Shown piece after piece: positions 34,717 to 43,543 of a stretch of 64,000 nt of DNA. Position numbers and translations under genes: made by a program. The notes beneath the pieces are model-generated. The model made no database searches and was not told the DNA's origin. It saw only the letters and a program-made list of their open reading frames with translations. The first letter of the stretch is position 1, and each line of letters begins with the position of its first letter. The DNA is from Pilimelia anulata (lineage in GTDB: Bacteria; Actinomycetota; Actinomycetes; Mycobacteriales; Micromonosporaceae), in assembly GCF_014647895.1 (NCBI RefSeq), contig NZ_BMQB01000005.1:62001-126000 (forward strand), read 5' to 3'.

Positions 34717-35702
34717 CGGCCGCGCCCGGCGCGCTGATGGCCGCCGAGATCGCCGAGCAGCCCGCCGCGCTGGCCCGGCTGCTGGCCGCGGCGGGCGAGG
34801 TGCGCGAGGTGGCCGCGGCGGTCAGCCGGCGCCGGCCGCGGTTCGTGCTGCTCGCCGCGCGCGGCAGCAGCGACCACGCCGCGCTGTACGCGAAGTACCT
34901 CGCCGAGATCCGGCTGGCCCTGCCGGCCGGGCTGGCGTCGCCGTCGGTGACCACGCTGTACGGCGCCCGGCAGGACCTGGCCGACGTGCTGTTCGTCGCG
35001 GTCAGCCAGTCCGGCGGCTCGCCCGACCTGGTCGACTCCACCGACGCCGCCCGCCGGTCCGGGGCGCTGACCGTGGCCGTCACCAACGACCCCGGCTCGC
35101 CGCTGGCCGGCGTCGCCGAGCTGGTCGTGCCGCTGCACGCCGGCGAGGAGCGGGCCGTCGCGGCGACCAAGACGTACACCGCCGAGCTGCTGGCGCTGTA
35201 CCTGCTGCTCGGCGGCCCGGACGCTCCCCGCCGCGCCGCCGCCCTGCCCGACGCCGCCCGCCGGGCGCTCGACGAGAGCCCGGCGGCCGGCGCCGACCGG
35301 TACCGGTACGCCGACCGGCTCATCATCGTGGGGCGCGGCTACTCGTACCCGACGGCCAGGGAGGGGGCGCTGAAGCTGATGGAGACGAGCTACCTCGCCG
35401 CGCAGGCGTTCTCCGCCGCCGACCTGGCGCACGGGCCGGTGGCGATGGCCGACGCGGCCGTACCGGTGATCGCCGTCGTGCCCGGCGGGCCCGCCGCCGC
35501 GTCCGTCGGCGAGCTGGTCGCCCGGCTGCGCGCCGGCGGCACGGACGTGCTGACGCTGCGCGCCGCCGACGGCGTCGCCGACGAGCTGCGGCCGGTCCTG
35601 GAGATCCTGCCGCTGCAGCGGCTGGCGTGGAAGCTGGCCCTGGACCGCGGGGGCGACCCCGACCGCCCGCGCGGGCTGGCCAAGGTGACGAGGACCCGAT
35701 GA
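34713..35702 (+). CDS. Double-SIS sugar isomerase/deaminase (GlmS-C or NagB-II/AgaS-like)
   Basis: 329 aa. Two SIS domains are seen: FVLLAARGSSDHAALYAKYL with VAVSQSGGSPDLVDS, and LIIVGRGYSYPTAREGALKL with METSYLAAQAFSAADLAHGP. It resembles the isomerase half of GlmS without the glutaminase part. In amino-sugar operons such proteins deaminate glucosamine-6-P to fructose-6-P and ammonia, replacing classical NagB. No classical nagB occurs in the window, so this is its best candidate role. GTG 34713 overlaps the permease stop (GTGA). Confidence 0.85.
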   Translation: MTAAPGALMAAEIAEQPAALARLLAAAGEVREVAAAVSRRRPRFVLLAARGSSDHAALYAKYLAEIRLALPAGLASPSVTTLYGARQDLADVLFVAVSQSGGSPDLVDSTDAARRSGALTVAVTNDPGSPLAGVAELVVPLHAGEERAVAATKTYTAELLALYLLLGGPDAPRRAAALPDAARRALDESPAAGADRYRYADRLIIVGRGYSYPTAREGALKLMETSYLAAQAFSAADLAHGPVAMADAAVPVIAVVPGGPAAASVGELVARLRAGGTDVLTLRAADGVADELRPVLEILPLQRLAWKLALDRGGDPDRPRGLAKVTRTR

Positions 35703-36565
35703 GCGACGACGACCTGGACCTGCTGCCCGCCGGCGAGCTGGTGGGCCGGCTGCTCGCGGCCGAGGAGCGGGTGCTCCCCGCGGTCCGCGGCGCCCGCGCG
35801 GCGATCGCCGCCGCGGCCGAGCTGATCGCGCTGCGGATGGGCGCCGGCGGCAAGCTGGTGCTGCTCGGCGCGGGCACCTCCGGCCGGCTGGCCGTCGTCC
35901 AGGCCGCCGAGCTGCCCGGCACGTTCGGCCTGGCCACCGGCGACGTCGCCGGGGTGTGCGCCGGCGCCGGGCCGTGGCTGATGGGCACCGACATGGACGA
36001 GGACGACACCGGCGCCGCCGTCCGCGACCTCGGCGGCACCGGGCTGGACGCGCGCGGCGTGCTGGTCGCGGTGGCGGCGAGCGGCAGCACGCCGTACACG
36101 CTCACCGCCGCGCGGCACGCGCAGCGGCTCGGCGTCGCCGTCGTCGCGGTGACCACCGTCGCCGGCTCGCCGCTCGGGTCGCTCGCCGACGTCGAGGTCG
36201 CCGTACCGGTGGGCCCGGAGCTGCTGCGCGGCTCCACCCGGCTCGGCGCCGGCACCGCGCAGAAGATCGCCCTGGACGCCGTGACCACCGCCGCGATGGC
36301 CCGGCTCGGCCGGGTGCACGGCACGCTGATGGTCGACGTCGTACCGGCGAACGCCAAGCTGCGCGACCGCAGCGCCGGCCTGGTCGCGGAGATCGCCGGC
36401 TGCCCGCCGGAGCGTGCCGCCGAGGCGCTGGCCCGGTGCGACTGGAACGCCCGGGCCGCCGTCCTGCACCTGCTCACCGGGCTGGCCCCGGCCGACGCCG
36501 CCCGGCACGCCGCCGCGCACCGCACGCTGCGCGCCGCCATCGCCGCCGCCGGGGCGCCCCGATGA
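35699..36565 (+). CDS. murQ: N-acetylmuramic acid 6-phosphate etherase
   Basis: 288 aa. The MurQ signature LLGAGTSGRLAVVQAAELPGTFG is present, as are VAASGSTPYTLTAARHA, LRGSTRLGAGTAQKIALDAV and HGTLMVDVVPANAKLRDRS. The enzyme removes D-lactate from MurNAc-6-P to give GlcNAc-6-P, the step that feeds wall sugar into NagA. ATG 35699 overlaps the SIS stop (ATGA). Its presence turns a chitin-type operon into one able to use peptidoglycan sugars. Confidence 0.88.
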   Translation: MSDDDLDLLPAGELVGRLLAAEERVLPAVRGARAAIAAAAELIALRMGAGGKLVLLGAGTSGRLAVVQAAELPGTFGLATGDVAGVCAGAGPWLMGTDMDEDDTGAAVRDLGGTGLDARGVLVAVAASGSTPYTLTAARHAQRLGVAVVAVTTVAGSPLGSLADVEVAVPVGPELLRGSTRLGAGTAQKIALDAVTTAAMARLGRVHGTLMVDVVPANAKLRDRSAGLVAEIAGCPPERAAEALARCDWNARAAVLHLLTGLAPADAARHAAAHRTLRAAIAAAGAPR

Positions 36566-37422
36566 GCGTGGTGGCGATCGACGTGGGCGGGACCACGCTC
36601 AAGGGCGCCCTGGTCGCCGGCTCGGGCGCGCTCGCCCGCCGGGTCGACCGGCCCACCCCGACCGGGCCGGCCGCGGTGCTGGGCGCGGTCTGCGCGCTGG
36701 CCCGCGAGCTGGCCGTACCGGGGGTCATCGCCGCGGGCGTGGTCGCCCCCGGCTGGGTCGACGCCGCCGCCGGCGTGGTCCGGTACGCGGCCAACCTCGG
36801 CTGGCGGGACGTCCCGCTGCGCGCCGCGGTGGCCGGCGAGCTGGGCGTACCGGTGGCGATCGAGCACGACATGCGCGCCGCCGCGCTGGCCGAGGCGGCC
36901 GACACCCCCGGCGACTGCCTGTTCGTCGGGCTGGGCACCGGCATCTCCGCCGGGATCATCCGGGGCGGCCGGGCCCGGGCCGGGGCGATCGGCGCGGCGG
37001 GGGAGCTGGGCCACGTACCGGTCCGGCAGCCGGGGGAGCGGTGCGCCTGCGGGCAGCGCGGCTGCCTGGAGCGGTACGCGTCCGCCGCCGCGATCGGCCG
37101 CCGGTACGCCGCGGCCGGCGGCACCGGCGGCGCCGAGGCGGTCGTGGCCCACCTGGGCGACGACCCGCGCGCGGCGGCGGTCTGGGCCGACGCGGTGGAC
37201 GCGCTGGCCGCCGCCCTGCTCATCGGCACGCTCGTGCTGGACCCGGCGGAGATCGTGCTCGGCGGCGGCCTGGCCGGCGCCGGGGCGGCCCTGCTCGACC
37301 CGGTGGCCGGGCGGCTGGGCGCGCTGCTGGCCTGGCGGCCCCCGCCGCCGGTCCGGCTGTCCGCGCTCGGCGGCGACGCCGGCTGGCGCGGCGCGGCGCT
37401 GCTCGCGGGGAGGGCCCGATGA
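36562..37422 (+). CDS. ROK-family sugar kinase (GlcNAc/MurNAc kinase candidate)
   Basis: 286 aa. The ATP-binding AIDVGGTTLKGALV, the catalytic Asp in VAIEHDMRAAALAEA, the GELGHVPVRQPGERC stretch and the zinc motif CACGQRGCLE define the ROK family. The operon order (MurQ, kinase, NagA) suggests it phosphorylates GlcNAc or MurNAc at O6 after import by a non-phosphorylating ABC system. Glucokinase activity cannot be excluded. ATG 36562 overlaps the murQ stop. Confidence 0.88.
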   Translation: MSVVAIDVGGTTLKGALVAGSGALARRVDRPTPTGPAAVLGAVCALARELAVPGVIAAGVVAPGWVDAAAGVVRYAANLGWRDVPLRAAVAGELGVPVAIEHDMRAAALAEAADTPGDCLFVGLGTGISAGIIRGGRARAGAIGAAGELGHVPVRQPGERCACGQRGCLERYASAAAIGRRYAAAGGTGGAEAVVAHLGDDPRAAAVWADAVDALAAALLIGTLVLDPAEIVLGGGLAGAGAALLDPVAGRLGALLAWRPPPPVRLSALGGDAGWRGAALLAGRAR

Positions 37423-38516
37423 CCGTCCTGAGTGGCGCGCGCGTGGTCACCCCGGAGGGGGTGCTCGAACCGGGCTGGGTGGAGCTGGCCGGCGACCGGA
37501 TCGCCGCGGTCGGCGCCGGCCGGCGGGACGGCGAGGCGGTGGCCGGCTGGCTGCTGCCCGGCTTCCTCGACCTGCACGTGCACGGCGGCGGCGGGTACGA
37601 CTTCGCGGCCGGCCGGGCGGCGATCGAGGGCGGGGTGGCCTTCCACCGCGCCCACGGCACCACCGGCAGCCTGGTCTCGCTGGTGTCGGCGCCCCCGGAA
37701 CTGCTGTGCGAGCAGCTCGGCCGGGTGGCCGACCTGGCCGAGTCGGGGCTGGTGCTGGGCGCGCACCTGGAGGGGCCGTTCCTCGCCCCGCGCCGGTGCG
37801 GCGCGCACGACCCCGACCACCTGCTCGACCCGGACCCCGAGGTGCTGGCCGCGCTGCTCAAGGCCGGCCGCGGGCACGTGCGGGTGATGACGGTCGCGCC
37901 GGAGCTGCCGGGCGCTCTGGACCTGGTCGACGCGCTCGTCGCCGAGGGCGTGGTGGCCGCGATCGGCCATACCGACGCCACGTACGAGCAGGCGCTCGCC
38001 GCGTTCGCCAGGGGCGCCGCGCTGGTCACCCACGCGTTCAACACCATGCGCACGCCGCACCACCGCGAGCCCGGCCCGATCCCGGCCGCGCTGGACGCGG
38101 GCGTGCCCTGCGAGCTGATCAACGACGGCGTGCACGTCCACCCGGCGGCGGCCCGGCTGCTCACCGGCGGCCCGCTGGTGCTGGTCACCGACGCGATCGA
38201 CGCGGCCGGGGCGGGAGACGGCGCGTACCGGCTCGGCGGCCGGGACGTGGTCGTGCGCGACGGCCGGGTGCGGCTGGCCGACGGCGGCGCGCTGGCCGGC
38301 TCGACGCTGACGATGGACGAGGCCGTGCGCCGCGCGGTCACCGACGTCGGCCTGTCCGTGGCGGCGGCGTCCGCGGCGGCCTCCGCGACGCCCGCGGCGG
38401 TGCTCGGCGTGGCGGACCGGTGCGGCCGGATCGCCCCCGGCCTGGCCGCCGACCTCGTGCTGCTGGACGACGACCTGCGCGTGCGCCGGGTGATGGCGCG
38501 CGGTTCCTGGCTCTGA
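37419..38516 (+). CDS. nagA: N-acetylglucosamine-6-phosphate deacetylase
   Basis: 365 aa. Amidohydrolase features in order: metal His pair GFLDLHVHGGGGYDF, GAHLEGPFLAPRRCGAHD with the metal Glu, AAIGHTDATYEQA and THAFNTMR with metal His, INDGVHVHP, and the catalytic Asp in LVTDAIDAAG. It yields GlcN-6-P and acetate. Last gene of the overlapping operon (ATG 37419 overlaps TGA 37420). Its product goes to the SIS protein or to cell-wall precursor synthesis. Confidence 0.93.
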   Translation: MTVLSGARVVTPEGVLEPGWVELAGDRIAAVGAGRRDGEAVAGWLLPGFLDLHVHGGGGYDFAAGRAAIEGGVAFHRAHGTTGSLVSLVSAPPELLCEQLGRVADLAESGLVLGAHLEGPFLAPRRCGAHDPDHLLDPDPEVLAALLKAGRGHVRVMTVAPELPGALDLVDALVAEGVVAAIGHTDATYEQALAAFARGAALVTHAFNTMRTPHHREPGPIPAALDAGVPCELINDGVHVHPAAARLLTGGPLVLVTDAIDAAGAGDGAYRLGGRDVVVRDGRVRLADGGALAGSTLTMDEAVRRAVTDVGLSVAAASAAASATPAAVLGVADRCGRIAPGLAADLVLLDDDLRVRRVMARGSWL

Positions 38517-38552
38517 CCCGGTCGGCGGTGCCGTGCGGGCACCGGCGGCCAG

Positions 38553-38624
38553 CCCGCCCGGTGCGGCCACCGGGCGGGGGCCGGCGGCGGCCCCGGGCGG
38601 CGCTCCACGCCCGGGCCCGCCGCC
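38553..38624. terminator. Twin hairpins between convergent nagA and ATPase genes
   Basis: The first stem is CCCGCCCGGTG/CACCGGGCGGG with a 4-nt loop (38553-38578). The second is 17 bp with a single C-C mismatch (38583-38599 with 38608-38624). Together they should stop transcription from both sides. Confidence 0.75.
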
Positions 38625-38630
38625 GCGCGA

Positions 38631-39719
<1,089 letters not shown>

Positions 39720-40077
39720 GAAAGCGGTACCTTTCCACCGGCAGGAACGTGCCGGACGATCCGTTGTGGTTGGGCGGCGGGGGCCGCCGCCCGAGCGGCT
39801 TCGCTCTCCGCTCAAGATAGTCGCCGACCGATGCGTACGGGCTCCCCGAACCGGCCCGCGCCACTCGGCCGCCCGCGCGGATCCGGCCATTCGGGCCGCC
39901 GCCGGCCAACCGGGCCGCGGGCCGCCATCCCGCCCACCCCGGCCCGGTCCCGGTCCGCCCCGCCCCGGGCGCCCCGCGGGCCCCGGCGGTAGCGCGGATC
40001 ACCGGCCGGATCCGGTTAGGGATCCGCGCGGCTGGGCAGGCTGGTGCCGTTCGCCCCTGCGCGCCGAGGAGGCCCCG
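39720..40077. other. Divergent intergenic region (ATPase / glycosyltransferase)
   Basis: 358 bp. The part near the ATPase contains the ribosome site GGAAAGG. The middle is C/G-rich with no open gene, and GGATCACCGGCCGGATCC near 39997 is a loose dyad. No promoter is convincing. Confidence 0.35.
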
Positions 40078-41262
40078 ATGTCCGCCGTACCGGACCAGCG
40101 CTCGCTGCACGTCGTCATGGTCGTGCCGCCCTACTTCGAGGTGCCGCCGCGCGGGTACGGCGGGATCGAGAACGTCGTGGCCGACCTCACCGACGCCCTG
40201 GTCGAGCGCGGCAACCGGGTCACGATGATCGGCGCGGGCCCCGGCCGGACCCGGGCACGGATGATCTCGCTGTGGCCCGAGCCGATCGCCGACCGGCTCG
40301 GCGAGACCATGCCGGAGCTGGTGCACGCGGCGCTGTCCCGCGGCGCCATCGACCGGCTGCACGCCGACACCCCCGTCGACGTCGTGCACGACCACACCGG
40401 CGCCGGCCCGCTCAACGCCGGCCACTACGCCACCCGCGGCATCCCCACGGTGGTGACCATGCACGGCCCGGTCCAGCCGGACAGCGTCACCTTCCTGCGC
40501 GCGCTCGCCGCCGACCTGGCGCTGGTGGCGATCAGCGACCGGCAGCGCCGGCTCGGCGCCGGGCTGCCCTGGCTGGGTACGGTGCACAACGCGCTGCGCG
40601 CGCAGACCTTCCCGTACCGGGCCGGCGACGACGGCTACGCCCTGTTCCTCGGCCGGTTCAACCCGGAGAAGGCGCCGCACCTGGCGCTCGACGCCGCGCA
40701 CGCCGCCGGGGTGCCGCTGGTGCTCGCCGGCAAGTGCAGCGAGCCGCCCGAGCGCGCGTACTACGAGGAGCTGGTCGCGCCCCGGCTGGCCGACACGGAC
40801 CGGATGCACGGCGTGGCCGACGCGGCCGCCAAGCGCGAGCTGCTCGCCAACGCCCGCTGCCTGCTGATGCCGGTGCAGTGGGAGGAGCCGTTCGGCATGG
40901 TGATGGTCGAGGCGATGGCCTGCGGCACCCCGGTGGTGGCGCTGCGCGGCGGCGCCGTGGCCGAGGTGGTCGAGCACGGCGTCACCGGGTACGTCGTCGA
41001 CCACCCCGACGAGCTGCCGGCGGCGATCGCCGCGGTCGGCGCGCTCGACCCGGCGGCCTGCCGGGAGCGGGTGGAGCGGCTGTTCGGCGTCGACCGGATG
41101 GCCGCCGGCTACGAGGCCGCGTACCGGCTGGCGATCGCCAACCGGCGCGACATCCCGGCCGACACGCTGTTCGACCTGGTGCCGGCGCTGGACGCCGTCC
41201 CCGCGGGCCGGGACGGGCCGGCGGTCGAGGTCGTGCCGGCCGGCCCGGTCCGGGTGGCGTGA
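40078..41262 (+). CDS. GT4-family glycosyltransferase
   Basis: 394 aa. The GT-B fold is seen: MVVPPYFEVPPRGYGGIENV with the glycine-rich acceptor loop, DVVHDHTGAGP, TVVTMHGPV, LGRFNPEKAPHLALDAAHAA, and the donor site MPVQWEEPFGMVMVEAMACG with the EX7E pattern. It transfers a sugar from a nucleotide donor; the acceptor is unknown. Similar single genes in actinobacteria are annotated as mannosyl- or glucosyl-transferases. ATG 40078 follows GAGGAGGCCCCG. Confidence 0.9.
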   Translation: MSAVPDQRSLHVVMVVPPYFEVPPRGYGGIENVVADLTDALVERGNRVTMIGAGPGRTRARMISLWPEPIADRLGETMPELVHAALSRGAIDRLHADTPVDVVHDHTGAGPLNAGHYATRGIPTVVTMHGPVQPDSVTFLRALAADLALVAISDRQRRLGAGLPWLGTVHNALRAQTFPYRAGDDGYALFLGRFNPEKAPHLALDAAHAAGVPLVLAGKCSEPPERAYYEELVAPRLADTDRMHGVADAAAKRELLANARCLLMPVQWEEPFGMVMVEAMACGTPVVALRGGAVAEVVEHGVTGYVVDHPDELPAAIAAVGALDPAACRERVERLFGVDRMAAGYEAAYRLAIANRRDIPADTLFDLVPALDAVPAGRDGPAVEVVPAGPVRVA

Positions 41263-41289
41263 TCAGTACGCGTACGCCGTACTGATCAC
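41259..41289. terminator. 12-bp hairpin overlapping both gene ends
   Basis: GTGATCAGTACG/CGTACTGATCAC, a perfect 12-bp stem with 7-nt loop CGTACGC. It contains the glycosyltransferase stop codon and the last codons and stop of the convergent nuclease gene, which lie back to back with no gap. Confidence 0.7.
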
Positions 41290-42009
41290 CTCGTTCGGGC
41301 AGTCGTCGCCGTTGGCGACCAGCGCGTCCCGCTCCGCCGGGTCCACGCTCAGCCGCCAGCGCACCTTGGTGGCGACGAACTCGCCGAGGTACCGGCACCG
41401 CGCCGGCGGGTACGGCGGCAGCCACGTCGCCGGGTCCTGGTCGGCCTTGGCCTGGTTCACGTTGTCGGTGACGGCGACGAGCGAGCGCGGGTCGGCCAGG
41501 TCGTTGGCGTACTCCCGGCGCAGCGCGGTGGTCCACGCGTGCGCGCCGGAGTCCCACGCCTCGGCCAGCGGCACGACGTGGTCGATGTCGACGTCGCCGC
41601 CGACGGTCCAGGTCGCGTCGTCGTAGTACGAGTACCAGGTCGCCCCGCTCACCGCGCACGGCGGCGCCACGGCCGGCGGGGTGATCGACTCGGCGATCAG
41701 CACCTCGTTGCGGGTGTGGCAGCCGTCGCGGTCGGCGTCGACCCAGTGCGGGAAGAGGGCGCGCTGGTACCCCGCCCGCTGCTCCCCGGCGACCGGCAGG
41801 TCGGCGATCGCGGTCCGCAGCGCGGCCGAGTAGGCGTCCGGCGGGCTCACGACGCCGGCCGCGGCGGCGGCGCCGGCACCGGGCGTGGCGGCGGTCGCGG
41901 CGGTGGCTGCCGCGGCGGCCGGGGCCGTCGGCGGGAGGGCCAGTGCGGCCGCGGTCAGGGCGGCGGCGACGCCGGCCGGGAGTGCGGACGCGGTGGGTCC
42001 GATTCGCAT
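41263..42009 (-). CDS. Secreted HNH-family nuclease (DUF1524/GmrSD C-terminal-like)
   Basis: 248 aa. A long Ala-rich signal segment (about residues 10-45) precedes the nuclease domain: VDADRDGCHTRNEVLIAES, SYYDDATWTVGGDVDIDHVV, PLAEAWDSGAHAW, REYANDLADPRSLVAV and NVNQAKADQDPATWLPP. The DHV core with the following Asn is the HNH-like active site. Secreted members of this type are common in actinobacteria and probably degrade DNA outside the cell. ATG 42009 has TAGGG 7 nt upstream. Confidence 0.87.
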   Translation of the reverse strand: MRIGPTASALPAGVAAALTAAALALPPTAPAAAAATAATAATPGAGAAAAAGVVSPPDAYSAALRTAIADLPVAGEQRAGYQRALFPHWVDADRDGCHTRNEVLIAESITPPAVAPPCAVSGATWYSYYDDATWTVGGDVDIDHVVPLAEAWDSGAHAWTTALRREYANDLADPRSLVAVTDNVNQAKADQDPATWLPPYPPARCRYLGEFVATKVRWRLSVDPAERDALVANGDDCPNEVISTAYAY

Positions 42010-42277
42010 TATTTGCCCTACTCGGTATGGGTTCGGGATCGACGCCCCACCCTCGCGCCCGGCACCGGTGTCGATGCGCCCCGACACGCCCCCGGACGGG
42101 CGCCGCGCCCGTCCGGGTGAGGGTGAACACCGGCATGCCACCCGAGGGAGGGGCTGCGTTCGGCGCGGATGGGGGGTAGCGTCCGGGGTCAGGACCCTCT
42201 CGGCGAGCCGCCACGTACACCGGCAAGTACGCCACCGGGATCGGCACGACATCGAACGGCTGATCGGAGTTGGCACC

Positions 42278-42622
42278 GTGACCCAAGCGAGCCAGCGAAC
42301 CCTGCTGTCCATAACCCGCCTCGACGAACCGCCGGCCGCGGCCGTGCTGGCGCTGTTCGGCGACCTCGACATCGTCAGCGGCCCGCAGCTCGTCGCGGCC
42401 GTCGGGGACGTGCTGGCCGGCGGCGTCAGCGGCCGGATCGTCGTCGACCTCGCCGACGTCCCGTTCCTCGACTCGTGCGGGATCAACGCGCTGCTCGCCT
42501 GCCGGGCCGCCGCCGCCCGGGCCGGCGCCGGGCTGGCCGTCCGCCGCCCCCGGCCCTCGGTGCGGCAGGTGCTGGCGATCACCGGCCTGCTGGAGCTGTT
42601 CGCGGTACCCGCGGCCGCCTGA
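42278..42622 (+). CDS. STAS-domain anti-sigma factor antagonist
   Basis: 114 aa. The STAS fold is clear: VLALFGDLDIVSGPQLVAAV, IVVDLADVPFLDSCGINALL with the phosphorylatable Ser in the DSCG loop, and a C-terminal helix (VRQVLAITGLLELF). When unphosphorylated it should bind an anti-sigma kinase and release a stress sigma factor. No kinase partner is adjacent. GTG 42278 is preceded by GGAGTTGG. Confidence 0.87.
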   Translation: MTQASQRTLLSITRLDEPPAAAVLALFGDLDIVSGPQLVAAVGDVLAGGVSGRIVVDLADVPFLDSCGINALLACRAAAARAGAGLAVRRPRPSVRQVLAITGLLELFAVPAAA

Positions 42623-42631
42623 CCGGGGGCG

Positions 42632-43186
42632 TCAGGCCGGCTCGTCCGGCGGCGTCGCCGCCCGGCTGCGGACCTGCCGCCAGCGCGCGACCACGCCCAC
42701 CGTCACCGTGATGCAGATGCCCACCGCCGCCGCGCCCCACGGGCTGCCCGGCGCCACGGTGCGGCCGACGAAGCCGAGGGCGACGCCGTACGCCGTCCAG
42801 ATCAGCCCGCCGGCCACCGCGGCCGGCAGGAACTGCCGCATCGGGAAGCGCAGCAGGCCGGCGCTGATCCCGACCGCCATCGTCCCGCCGGGCAGGAACC
42901 GCCCGGCCACCACCAGCCCCACCCCGGCGCCGCGGCGCCGCTCGATCCAGCGCAGCGCCGCCCGGGCCCGCGGCGAGCGGTCCGCCCGGCCGCGCGCGCG
43001 GCCGCTGATGCTGCGCCCGACGCCGTACGCGGCCAGGTCGCCGGCCACGGCGCCGAGCAGCGCGGCGACGCACATCCACGGCAGGTGCAGCTCGCCGCTG
43101 ACCGCCAGGCCCATGCCCAGGGCCAGGCCGCTCTCGCTCGGCAGCGGCGGGAAAATGGCGGAGCCCGCGATCGACGACGCGATCAC
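42632..43186 (-). CDS. DedA-family membrane protein
   Basis: At least 184 aa. DedA signatures are IFPPLPSESGLALGMGLAVS, LLGAVAGDLAAYGVGRSISG and GRFLPGGTMAVGISAGLLRF, with four to five helices. DedA proteins are lipid transporters or scramblases needed for envelope homeostasis. The start is uncertain. Homology extends 16 residues upstream (DATLESIIGSPWIYA), but that segment begins with ATC 43234 and a TAG lies four codons before it. GTG 43186 is the first standard start. Either the gene uses a non-standard start or has lost its ATG. Confidence 0.8.
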   Translation of the reverse strand: MIASSIAGSAIFPPLPSESGLALGMGLAVSGELHLPWMCVAALLGAVAGDLAAYGVGRSISGRARGRADRSPRARAALRWIERRRGAGVGLVVAGRFLPGGTMAVGISAGLLRFPMRQFLPAAVAGGLIWTAYGVALGFVGRTVAPGSPWGAAAVGICITVTVGVVARWRQVRSRAATPPDEPA

Positions 43187-43543
43187 CGCGTAGATCCACG
43201 GTGATCCGATGATCGATTCCAGCGTCGCGTCGATGGGCCCAGGCTAGCGCAGCACCCTAACCGACGACACCCGATGGACGTGCCGATTTCTCGATCGCCG
43301 AACGAGATAACGGCGGCGAAAAGTTATCCCGGCATCCGGTGTATTCCGCCTGCCCACGGGTAGGAATGGGGCCGTTTCAGCCACGTCGGAGGCCGATAGT
43401 GCGGGGTGCTCGGACAGTTCTCCAAGTGTCGGAACCCCCCCTTTGGACCGGGTTACGATCCGCGCTGGATGGCTGACCGTGTGGACAGACGGATGCGCTA
43501 TCCGCGCACGCAGTATTCCTGACTCTCGAGAGGAAATACCGCA
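43187..43543. other. Divergent intergenic region (DedA / IPT protein)
   Basis: About 310-357 bp. It includes the probable DedA 5' codons up to 43234. A small dyad GATAAC-N11-GTTATC lies near 43307-43329. The 3' part holds the ribosome site GAGAGGAA for the IPT gene. Confidence 0.4.
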
